Origin: Chlorobiaceae bacterium | GTDB taxonomy: Bacteria > Bacteroidota > Chlorobiia > Chlorobiales > Chlorobiaceae | Reading direction: 5' to 3' | Assembly (NCBI GenBank): GCA_013334925.1 | Contig: JAAXWP010000005.1 | Span: forward strand, 1 to 56,103 | DNA: 56,103 bases | Part shown: positions 1-7,401 of the stretch, piece by piece | How the letters are laid out: every line of letters starts with the position of its first letter | Numbering within the stretch: the first letter of the stretch is position 1 | The notes under the pieces: model-generated | What the model saw: only the letters and a program-made list of their open reading frames with translations | The model's database searches: none | Told to the model about the DNA's origin: nothing | Made by a program: the position numbers and the translations under genes

Positions 1-59
1 GCCTTGCGGGACAAGCCGGAAAAGTCAACCGGGCAGATGATTTTTTTGATTTTAATCAT
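1..59 (-). CDS. universal stress protein family, N-terminal fragment
   Basis: Partial gene cut by the left edge of the window. The reverse strand from position 59 reads MIKIKKIICPVDFSGLSRKA, the typical first beta strand of UspA-family proteins (hydrophobic run followed by P-V-D-F-S). UspA proteins are cytoplasmic ATP- or AMP-binding stress proteins. Only about 19 residues are visible, so the number of Usp domains cannot be told. No strong ribosome binding site precedes the ATG. Confidence 0.72.
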   Translation of the reverse strand, partial: MIKIKKIICPVDFSGLSRK

Positions 60-443
60 AGCCAGTCAATTGGTTTTGGTTTAATGAACTGCTGGATCCT
101 TTGAACAAAAAGATGCAATCTTCCCCCAGTGCCTGCTGCAAAGGAGGATAAAATTCCTGTTCGGCAGCGGCTGCCTAGACAGGGATATGCTGGTAAACGG
201 TAATGTCCTGGATAAAACTCGCCGGTATGACTGATGGTGGCGAAAAGAACAACAAGGGTGTATCAAACGGAGCGGAATCGGAGCTCCGAAGCTGCCGTCG
301 GTCAGGAGAAGGACCAGGCCGGCGTAACGTATCAGGTGGTGATCAGCGTAAGCTTAACAATATTCTACACCAGTAATATAATTATATAAACCATATCCAC
401 CAAGCATTGCTGCAATAATTTGGCGTAGTCAGCGAAAGAGGGT
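60..443. other. intergenic region, no gene seen
   Basis: About 380 bases between the divergently placed end of the porin gene and the start of the stress-protein gene. No reading frame with protein-like composition is present. An AT-rich stretch near 355-395 could hold a promoter for the leftward stress-protein gene, but no convincing -35/-10 pair was identified. Confidence 0.5.
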
Positions 444-477
444 AAAAAAAAAAAGCCGCAGTTTCCTGCGGCTTTTT
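444..477. terminator. bidirectional rho-independent terminator
   Basis: GCCGCAG (55-61 of the 400s, i.e. 455-461), loop TTTC, CTGCGGC (466-472), flanked by an A-run on the left and TTTTT on the right. It lies 19 bases beyond the stop of the leftward porin gene, which it should terminate; on that strand the stem is followed by a run of T. Confidence 0.88.
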
Positions 478-495
478 CATTGCTGCGGGACAGCC

Positions 496-1692
496 TTAGA
501 AGGTCACGGTTGCCCAGAGCTCGGTGCGGAGGCGCTGCAGATCCGTAGAGGTGGCTACATCGTCCTTAACCTTGGTTGCGAGGTAGCGTACGGTCGGCTG
601 GATGCTGAAGGTACCTGCGGCAGACTCGTAGACCGGGATCTTGTACTGAGCCCACACGAAGTGGTTGGTTGATTTCATCTTGCCGTTGATAGCATTGGCA
701 CCATAGAAATCAGATTTGTCGGTCGTGTGGTTGTAGTCGTACCAGGCCATGAACTTGCCCACTTCACCCTTGACCCTGAACTGGTAACCGTCATACTTGA
801 CTTTGGAGCCAGGAATGCCGGTGACAGCTGCTTCGTCTGTCGTGTCGTTGCAGTGGGTGTAGAAGCCGCCGAAGGAGAGCTTGGCGGAGCCAGCCGGAAC
901 GCCGACCATCGCACCGACGGTGTAAGGCGTCACGTTGGAGTGAACTGGATTTGCTCTCTGATCCCAGATGTCGGTGTTGGTCAGAACTGCGAGGCCCATC
1001 GGCTCGACGGTCACGTTACCGAGGTTGAACTTGTAGCTGAGAAGCAGTCCATAGCCGTCGTTGAACTTGCCATCGCCAGAGTTAGACGTGTTGGTCCAAG
1101 AATTGTCATCAAGCATGACAATCGTGGCATTCATCATGCCGGAACCGATCTTGGTGCCGTAGTTGGCGCCATAGACACGATCCATGTTGATGTTTGCGAC
1201 CGGGTTCTCGAGCGGCTGGTTCGGGTAGAGGGTCAGGTCGAAGACCGGGTTGTTGAACGAACCGAGCGGAAGACGACCGAGAGCATAGTGGCAGTTTTCC
1301 AGGTTGCGGCCGAAGTAGAAGTTAGAGACTTCAAGCTTGTAAGCCTCACCATTGCCATAGCCAACAGTCCTCCAGCCGCCTGCTGGTACTCCGCCAGTCA
1401 GGAAGCCACCAGCATCAGCATCTGCAGTCTCATCGGTGACCAATGCTTTGAAGTAGTAACCGTTGCCGAGGTCTGCAGCGGCGTTGAAACGAACCCTGTA
1501 CTGCCATTTCAGGTCGCTCGATTTTTTGTAGGTTTCACCAGTAGTGGGATTAACCTTGTTCACGGTGTCACCGTAGAAGTTCTCGTCCCTGACCCTGACG
1601 CTGGCGTCTCCACCAAACTTCAGTTCAGCCGAAGCGGGAGCTGCATACGACAGTACTGCGCACATCGCAGCAAGTGACAGCATTTTTTTCAT
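496..1692 (-). CDS. porin-like outer membrane beta-barrel protein
   Basis: 398-residue protein beginning MKKMLSLAAMCAVLSYAAPASA, a clear Sec signal peptide with cleavage after ASA. The start at 1692 is chosen because GGAG lies a few bases upstream; the reading frame stays open 28 codons further but that extension would bury the signal peptide. The mature part is rich in alternating aromatic/polar strands and ends in Phe (ATVTF), as expected for BAM-dependent barrels. Similar alginate-porin/phosphate-porin-like proteins are common and abundant in green sulfur bacteria. A long 5' leader with a small hairpin (GACCGC/GCGGTC, 1741-1757) precedes it. The solute is unknown. Confidence 0.8.
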   Translation of the reverse strand: MKKMLSLAAMCAVLSYAAPASAELKFGGDASVRVRDENFYGDTVNKVNPTTGETYKKSSDLKWQYRVRFNAAADLGNGYYFKALVTDETADADAGGFLTGGVPAGGWRTVGYGNGEAYKLEVSNFYFGRNLENCHYALGRLPLGSFNNPVFDLTLYPNQPLENPVANINMDRVYGANYGTKIGSGMMNATIVMLDDNSWTNTSNSGDGKFNDGYGLLLSYKFNLGNVTVEPMGLAVLTNTDIWDQRANPVHSNVTPYTVGAMVGVPAGSAKLSFGGFYTHCNDTTDEAAVTGIPGSKVKYDGYQFRVKGEVGKFMAWYDYNHTTDKSDFYGANAINGKMKSTNHFVWAQYKIPVYESAAGTFSIQPTVRYLATKVKDDVATSTDLQRLRTELWATVTF

Positions 1693-1938
1693 TGTGTGTT
1701 CTCCGTTAGGTTGTGTGATGCGTAATGCTAAGACAAATGGTGACCGCTTTTCGCGGTCTGTCGCCTCTAACTGCATGGCAACGGAAAAAGACGAAAGAAC
1801 AGGTGTGGTTATGGTTAACGTTAAAATAAGTGATAATTATCCATTAGTCCAAATAAAAGATGTTTTCTCTGCTTGATCGTTATTTGTATAGATCATCATA
1901 CAGTGATGAATTGTCGCACCAGGCATAATGCGGATGAC

Positions 1939-3186
1939 TTATATATCAGTTCTCTGCGGGCTTTCGTTCTCGACGAGGCCATAACGCAGGGCAAGTTCAT
2001 GTATATGCGAAGGAACGAGCACCTGAAAGCGTTCCGGATAGTGTTTCCTGACGAAAACATAGTTCCTCAGGGCATGGATATGCACGGAGTAGCGTGCGAA
2101 CTCCGTACCGAAAGGCCCGCTGAAACGGGCGATCAGGCACAGCAGGTTTCCGGCGATGCGAGGCAGTTGTTTCCGGTGTGCCACCAGCTCGGGATGCAGT
2201 ACCGGTTCGATGGTCGTTTCCAGACCTGCACGCACGGACCTGCCGGCATCGCCTCGCCTGACTTCCGGGCTGATGTCGATCTCTCCGGAGATCAGGTCGA
2301 AAAGACGCTCACCTTTTTCCGTGCGGAGAATCAGCCATTGCCGTTTCCAGTCATGGCTGAACGGGGCTCCGAAGTAGCCGACGGTGATATCTGCCAGGCT
2401 GTTGATGTAATCGAAGCAGCTCATGCAACTATCGGCAAATACACCGGGCCTCATGACGTCGGGGGGCAGGCAGAAGAACGGGATCTTTTCCGTTCTGCCC
2501 GTTTTGTGTCTGATATGTACCCTGTAGTCCTGCATGAACTCCATGCACGTGATGGTATCCGGACTGTCGCTGACGAGTTCGAGCACCCAGCGAAGGTGGG
2601 CGGCTTCGAGATTGTCCGTGCAGGGGATGCCCACGACGTACAGCTCAAGATCCTGCAACTGCGGATTGCTGGCGTGAAAATCCCTGATTGCATGGACATG
2701 GCATGGGGCGCCGATGACCAGCAGCTGTTTGATCCCCTGTTTCCATGCGTCGTGCAGGGCGGTCAGCGTTGGTGAAAGGACCGGTTTGTTGCCTCGTCCC
2801 CTGAGCACTTCATCCGGTGTCCTGGCCAGGACCGCTTTTGGCTGCAGCATGGTGCCATGCAGGGTGATCACGCCCTGGACAAGTCCTGTTTCGAGGGCTC
2901 GAAGGGCGAGCCTGGTAATGATACCTCCCCACTGAGCACCTTCGACAGGTTGTTTCAGCTGTCCATAAAATCGTCGGCGAGCGATACCGAAAGCAATTTC
3001 GTCATCGTCCTGCAGATCTCTTGTCCTGCCGAAAATCCGCTCTTCATGACTGCCGAGCCAACCGGTGTTGAAGACGCAGCTGCGGAGTGTCTCCTCCGCA
3101 GGCCACGCGTCGCCCATGCATAATCCGCAATGGCTGCAGAGCTTTTCGCTGAATTTCGGTGAGGCGATTTTTGGAGGCGTGCTCAT
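1939..3186 (-). CDS. bciB: ferredoxin-dependent 8-vinyl (proto)chlorophyllide reductase, BciB type
   Basis: 415-residue FrhB-family iron-sulfur flavoprotein. An N-terminal Cys pair (SHCGLC, near residues 17-22), the segment with VLARTPDEVL and NKPVLSPTL, the EFMQDYRVH motif and the late cluster FADSCMSCFDY match the BciB/7-hydroxymethyl-chlorophyll reductase branch rather than F420-reducing hydrogenase subunits. BciB reduces the C8 vinyl group of divinyl chlorophyllide on the way to bacteriochlorophylls, using ferredoxin. It stands alone, divergent from the Nudix gene, with an AT-rich promoter region at about 3190-3240. The alternative within the family is another chlorin ring reductase; the 8-vinyl assignment is by recalled motif similarity. 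Confidence 0.82.
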   Translation of the reverse strand: MSTPPKIASPKFSEKLCSHCGLCMGDAWPAEETLRSCVFNTGWLGSHEERIFGRTRDLQDDDEIAFGIARRRFYGQLKQPVEGAQWGGIITRLALRALETGLVQGVITLHGTMLQPKAVLARTPDEVLRGRGNKPVLSPTLTALHDAWKQGIKQLLVIGAPCHVHAIRDFHASNPQLQDLELYVVGIPCTDNLEAAHLRWVLELVSDSPDTITCMEFMQDYRVHIRHKTGRTEKIPFFCLPPDVMRPGVFADSCMSCFDYINSLADITVGYFGAPFSHDWKRQWLILRTEKGERLFDLISGEIDISPEVRRGDAGRSVRAGLETTIEPVLHPELVAHRKQLPRIAGNLLCLIARFSGPFGTEFARYSVHIHALRNYVFVRKHYPERFQVLVPSHIHELALRYGLVENESPQRTDI

Positions 3187-3353
3187 TTCACGTGAACTTC
3201 ATTTGTTTGATCGATGTAACCCTATATTAATATAGCATCTGTGTGTTGGGTGTACAATCCGGAGGAGCCGGTCGGGAGAACGGAGGATATCCGGTGTACT
3301 GTTTTTGATCAGTTCCGCCTGACACACGACTCATTCAACCGAACGAAAAACTT

Positions 3354-3875
3354 ATGTCATCATTGCAGAGAAGAGCGGTGGATCTCAGGGTCAGTGCCTT
3401 GTGTGTTCAGGACGGCAAGGTGCTGCTTGTGGAGCATCGCACGTTTGCGCCCGGGGATCCCGGCATGCCGGACAGCTGGTGGATTCTGCCAGGCGGTGTC
3501 GTCGAGCGTGGCGAGACGCTCGAGGAGGCCGTGAAGCGCGAAATGATCGAAGAGACGGGACTGGAGTGTTCGGTCGGGGAAATGGTTTTTGTCAAGGAGC
3601 TGCTCTATCCGCATCCTGGATACGAAGGACAGGGAAGCCGTCATCATTCGGTGTCCCTGGGTTTTATTTGTGAAGTGACCGGCGGAACACTGGTTACCGG
3701 CAAGGACCCCGAGTTTCCCGACGACCGCCAGGTTATCCTGCAGACAAGCTGGCTGCCGCTTGAACAATTGCACACCTACAGTCTCTATCCTCCATTTCTT
3801 CCCGGATTCATCGAAGCTGGCCTGCGTGACGGATTCAGCTCCATGTGCCCGGGATTCTTCGATTCGCTGCTGTAA
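3354..3875 (+). CDS. Nudix hydrolase
   Basis: 173 residues. The Nudix box is complete: G-G-V-V-E-R-G-E-T-L-E-E-A-V-K-R-E-M followed by IEETGL (about residues 45-69), with the glutamates that bind Mg. It hydrolyses a nucleoside diphosphate linked to another group; the substrate cannot be read from sequence. The start ATG at 3354 follows an A-rich leader. The stop codon lies inside a 26-bp perfect hairpin. Convergent with the outer-membrane protein gene at 3985. Confidence 0.88.
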   Translation: MSSLQRRAVDLRVSALCVQDGKVLLVEHRTFAPGDPGMPDSWWILPGGVVERGETLEEAVKREMIEETGLECSVGEMVFVKELLYPHPGYEGQGSRHHSVSLGFICEVTGGTLVTGKDPEFPDDRQVILQTSWLPLEQLHTYSLYPPFLPGFIEAGLRDGFSSMCPGFFDSLL

Positions 3876-3927
3876 AAGCAAAGTGCCAGGTAATTTGAAG
3901 ATACCTGGCACTTTGCTTTTACAGCAG
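3867..3927. repeat. 26-bp perfect hairpin overlapping the Nudix stop codon
   Basis: Left arm 3867-3892 and right arm 3902-3927 are exact reverse complements with a 9-base loop (ATTTGAAGA). The core of the arm is AAAGTGCCAGG/CCTGGCACTTT. It starts inside the last codons of the Nudix gene and lies between convergent genes, so it may act as a terminator or be a REP-like mobile palindrome; it has no T-run. Confidence 0.85.
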
Positions 3928-3984
3928 GTCCGAGTCCGATCTGATGCAGGGGGCACGGCAACCGTGCCCCACTGCAGGAAACCG

Positions 3985-4866
3985 TCACAGGTCGATGATC
4001 ATGCCCAGCGACGTGAAGCTTTCGGACTTGTTGAGATACATGCCCTGCCTGCTGATGCCGCTGAAGTAGCTGCAGGCGACCCTGACATTGTCGAGACCGA
4101 TGGACGAAAGCCGCATGCCAGCCTGGATGTTCCAGGTTCCTCTGAACGCATCGCTTTTCTCCTTCTCCCGGTCCCATACAGGCAGCAGTTTGAAATCGGC
4201 TGCCAGATAGGTGTTGTAGGGCAGCCCGACTTCGGCGCCTGCCTGGATGGAGTGCGGGCTGATGTGAGCAGGAAGCGTATGGAACATGTACTGGTAGCCG
4301 AGATAGACCTTGTGTCCGGGGGCGCTGAGTGCGGTGGTCACGTTGATGAATTCACGGCTGTAGGTGAACGGAATCACGCCGAGAGGTGCCTCTTCAGGAT
4401 GGAGCCATGCGCCGGTGTCGTCAGTGTGACCGTCCTCGAAGTGGGCCGAAATATGGCTGAGCCGCAACTTCGTGGTCATGGTATCGAACGGCAGCGAGCT
4501 GTTTTCGAGCTTGTGTTTCCAGGTGGCGTTGACGCCGAAGAGGTAGTCGATGGTGTCTACCGGGAACTTGAAATTGTTCGAGCGCCTCAACTGTGACCAG
4601 GTGGCGAAATCGACACCGGCGGCGAAGGTTTTGCTGTCGTTCTGGTAGAGATCTGCCGAGGTTCCGATATCGAGCTGAAGCTCTCTTTCATCGAGCTTCG
4701 GCATGACGGCGATGTGAGGCTGCATCGGGTCGGCAAGCAGCGGCTCGAAAAGCGTGTCAAAGCTGGGTTTGATCGCCGATTCGGCCTGGGCAGCGCACAG
4801 CGGTGTGCAGGCTGCCACTGCCGCCAGGAGTGCGGCCCTGATCAGATGTTTGGGGCGAGGAGTCAT
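3985..4866 (-). CDS. outer-membrane-type protein, possibly DUF1207 family
   Basis: 293 residues. The start MTPRPKHLIRAALLAAVAA at 4866 gives a signal peptide ending near CAAQA. The frame is open upstream far into pyrB, but those codons are a shadow of pyrB. The rest has many beta-strand-like segments with aromatic residues (for example SHISAHFEDGHTDDTGAW, KVYLGYQYMFHT) and closes SLGMIIDL, suggesting a small barrel. The resemblance to DUF1207 proteins is from memory and only moderate. It lies 38 bases downstream of the pyrB stop in the same direction and may be cotranscribed. Confidence 0.65.
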   Translation of the reverse strand: MTPRPKHLIRAALLAAVAACTPLCAAQAESAIKPSFDTLFEPLLADPMQPHIAVMPKLDERELQLDIGTSADLYQNDSKTFAAGVDFATWSQLRRSNNFKFPVDTIDYLFGVNATWKHKLENSSLPFDTMTTKLRLSHISAHFEDGHTDDTGAWLHPEEAPLGVIPFTYSREFINVTTALSAPGHKVYLGYQYMFHTLPAHISPHSIQAGAEVGLPYNTYLAADFKLLPVWDREKEKSDAFRGTWNIQAGMRLSSIGLDNVRVACSYFSGISRQGMYLNKSESFTSLGMIIDL

Positions 4867-4904
4867 GATGGTGCGTGGTCGTTGTTGTTGTTGTGAGTTA
4901 CTGC

Positions 4905-5855
4905 TTATCGTGCCAGAAGCCGGTGCAGCACCGCCATTCTGACGGCCACTCCGTTGGTCACCTGTTCCATGAGCATACTGCTCGAGTAACCGGGAGGCTG
5001 GATTCTGTCGGCTACGTGATTCGAGATTTCGATCTCTCGGTTGATCGGGCCGGGATGCAGCACCGGAAGATGCTTCTGCAACCGGTCGAGCTTCTCGTCG
5101 GTCAGTCCATATGACGCAGAATACTCCTGGAGTGATGGAATGTAACCTCCTGTTGCCCGTTCGAGCTGCAGACGCAGCACGATGGCGGCATCGGCCCAGG
5201 CGATGGCCTTTTCCAGCTCGGTGAAAATTGTTATTCCCAGCTCGCTGATTCCTCCTGGCAGAAGCGTCGATGGACCGCATACGGCGATCTCCGCACCAAG
5301 GGTTCTGAGCGCGAAGATGTTGGAGCGTGCGACGCGGCTGTGCAGGATATCGCCAAGAATCATGATTTTGAGACCAGCGATCTTGCCGAAGTGCTCACGA
5401 AGGGTCAGGATGTCGAGCAGTGCCTGGGTCGGGTGTTCGTGGGTTCCGTCACCGGCGTTGACCACCGGGCGGTCCGTGATCGATGCGACGAACTCCGCAG
5501 CTCCCGAAGAGGGGTGTCGCAGGACGAACGCATCGACCTGCATGGCTTCGAGGTTCCTGATGGTGTCCGAAAGGGTTTCGCCCTTGCTGACGCTGCTCGA
5601 TGCAGCCGCAAAGCTGAGCGTGCTGGCGCCGAGGTTGCGGGCGGCGAGTTCGAAGGAGAAGCGGGTGCGTGTCGAGTTTTCGAAAAAGACGAGCGCGATA
5701 CGCCGGTTTCCGAGTACCGGACTGAATGCCGTGTCTCCTTTTTTCAGCCCTGAGCGATACGTCGCGGCCAGGTCGAGAAGCTCTTCGATTTTGGCTGCAG
5801 GCAGATCGTAAAGTCCCGTAAGATGTTTCAAAACTGTGTATTGATTTCTGGGCAC
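4905..5855 (-). CDS. pyrB: aspartate carbamoyltransferase catalytic subunit
   Basis: 316 residues, full length for the catalytic chain. Carbamoyl-phosphate loop FFENSTRTRFSFELA, the HPSSGAAE segment replacing the usual second loop, NAGDGTHEHPTQALLD and the late LHPGPINRE motif are all present. It makes carbamoyl-aspartate for pyrimidines. The most upstream start is GTG at 5855, which lies inside the terminal inverted repeat of the element at 5850-5991; there is no well-spaced Shine-Dalgarno. An in-frame TTG eight codons later (before K-H-L-T-G-L) is the other possibility. Confidence 0.95.
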   Translation of the reverse strand: MPRNQYTVLKHLTGLYDLPAAKIEELLDLAATYRSGLKKGDTAFSPVLGNRRIALVFFENSTRTRFSFELAARNLGASTLSFAAASSSVSKGETLSDTIRNLEAMQVDAFVLRHPSSGAAEFVASITDRPVVNAGDGTHEHPTQALLDILTLREHFGKIAGLKIMILGDILHSRVARSNIFALRTLGAEIAVCGPSTLLPGGISELGITIFTELEKAIAWADAAIVLRLQLERATGGYIPSLQEYSASYGLTDEKLDRLQKHLPVLHPGPINREIEISNHVADRIQPPGYSSSMLMEQVTNGVAVRMAVLHRLLAR

Positions 5856-5991
5856 CTCTAAAAACTTGTTCCGCGACCCGGTAGCTGCGTTGGTCGGTGC
5901 TCGAAATCCTCATGTACTCTGTGTACACTCCGGTTTCTGCGCTCCGTCTGCCTTGCTCTCGGGCCGCTCACGACACTTTGTAGAGGTGCCC
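5850..5991. repeat. 142-bp element with 11-bp terminal inverted repeats
   Basis: Perfect inverted ends GGGCACCTCTA (5850-5860) and TAGAGGTGCCC (5981-5991). The left end overlaps the pyrB start. An internal 30-base segment (5888-5917) recurs exactly, in the opposite orientation, at 55909-55938. No open frame of note, so this is a non-autonomous MITE-like or REP-like repeat. The rest of the stretch up to 6172 holds only the hypA leader. Confidence 0.75.
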
Positions 5992-6172
5992 TTCTGATTG
6001 GATGGCGCATAGGTGCCGTTAATTTACAAAAAATTCGCAGATCATTCATGTTCTGCGAGGGTTACGCGGCATATGGGGAACTCTGCGGCGTGCCAGAGAA
6101 TTTTATCTTGCGACCTGTCGGGAATGCACTCTTTTTTTGCTTATTTAACGATCAGGTAAAAATTATTCTGTC

Positions 6173-6514
6173 ATGCACGAAATGTCCATCGCCATGTCGA
6201 TTGTCGATGCCGTCTCCGACAAGGCGCGGCAGGAGGGGTGCAGCACCGTCACCGGGATCGATCTCGTGGTCGGCCGCCTCTCCGGGATCGAGGTCGAATC
6301 GCTGAAGTTCTGTTTTTCCGCCGCCGCCCGCAATACGCCAGCCGAAAATGCCGAATTGCTCATCGAAGAGCGTGAGGCAGCCGGCAGATGCGAGGAGTGC
6401 GGTGAACAATTTCCCGTTGCGAGCTACCATGTCTGCTGCCCATCCTGCGGAAAATTCAGGGTCAGGGTCATATCGGGCGAAGAGCTTGCCGTCAAATCCA
6501 TAACCATCGAGTGA
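6173..6514 (+). CDS. hypA: hydrogenase nickel-incorporation protein HypA
   Basis: 113 residues, normal for HypA. It begins MHEMS, whose His2 is the nickel ligand, and has the zinc site CEEC...CPSC (CEECGEQF and CCPSCGKF, about residues 74-93). It delivers nickel to NiFe hydrogenase precursors together with HypB. First gene of the rightward hyp cluster hypA-B-F-C-D-E. Confidence 0.95.
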   Translation: MHEMSIAMSIVDAVSDKARQEGCSTVTGIDLVVGRLSGIEVESLKFCFSAAARNTPAENAELLIEEREAAGRCEECGEQFPVASYHVCCPSCGKFRVRVISGEELAVKSITIE

Positions 6515-6573
6515 CGCCAGCCGCCGACTGACTGGCATTCAATACCTGCGAACCATCAACAGAGGATACTTCC

Positions 6574-7401
6574 ATGTGCGATACCTGCGGTTGTTCGTCC
6601 GAAGAGGGAGCAGTGCTCCGCAAGCCCGGCTCGGACGACTTTCATATTCATATCGGTGAAGAGGACGGGCATCATCACCACCACCATGAGCACGATCACG
6701 ATCATTCCCACCATCATGGACATGACCACTCCCATCATCATGGCGAGTCGCGCAAAGTCGAGGTCGAGCAGGATGTGCTGCTGAAGAACAACCTCCTTGC
6801 CGAGCGCAACCGCGGCTGGTTCGAGGCAAAGCGGGTGCTGGCCCTGAATTTCCTGAGCTCTCCGGGCTCGGGCAAAACCACCATTCTCGAAAAGACCATT
6901 CCGATGCTTTCGGGCGAGTGGCCGGTGGCTGTCGTCGAAGGGGACCAGCAGACGACCAACGACGCAGACCGTATCCATGCCCTCGGCGTGCCGGTCATCC
7001 AGGTCAACACCGGGACGGGCTGCCATCTCGATGCGCTCATGGTGCAGCGAGCCATCCGGGAGCTTGATCTGCAGGAGCGTTCGCTGCTCTGTATCGAAAA
7101 TGTCGGGAACCTGGTCTGCCCGGCCATGTTCGACCTCGGCGAGGCGGCCAGGGTTGTCGTGATCAGCGTCACCGAAGGCGAGGACAAACCGCTGAAGTAC
7201 CCGACCATGTTCCACCATGCGGACGTCTGCATCCTGAACAAGACCGATCTTCTGCCATACGTCGATTTCGATGCCGAGAAGTGCCGTGAGTATGCGATGC
7301 AGGTCAACCACCACCTCGAGTGGATCGAAGTGTCGGCAAGGAGCGGCGAGGGACTCGATCGCTGGAAGACCTGGCTGACCTCGAGACTGGAGCGCCTCTG
7401 A
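6574..7401 (+). CDS. hypB: hydrogenase nickel-incorporation GTPase HypB
   Basis: 275 residues. N-terminal CGCSS nickel motif region (MCDTCGCSSEEG), then a His/Asp-rich nickel-storage stretch at about residues 28-57 (HHHHHHEHDHDHSHHHG), then a SIMIBI GTPase with Walker A SSPGSGKTT, ENVGNLVCP and NKTDLL guanine motif. It drives nickel insertion by GTP hydrolysis with HypA. It lies 59 bases after hypA; its 3' end overlaps the upstream part of the hypF frame. Confidence 0.96.
   Translation: MCDTCGCSSEEGAVLRKPGSDDFHIHIGEEDGHHHHHHEHDHDHSHHHGHDHSHHHGESRKVEVEQDVLLKNNLLAERNRGWFEAKRVLALNFLSSPGSGKTTILEKTIPMLSGEWPVAVVEGDQQTTNDADRIHALGVPVIQVNTGTGCHLDALMVQRAIRELDLQERSLLCIENVGNLVCPAMFDLGEAARVVVISVTEGEDKPLKYPTMFHHADVCILNKTDLLPYVDFDAEKCREYAMQVNHHLEWIEVSARSGEGLDRWKTWLTSRLERL

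Noticed and set aside
81-266. 61-codon leftward frame in the first intergenic region
   Set aside because: No start signal and no protein-like pattern.
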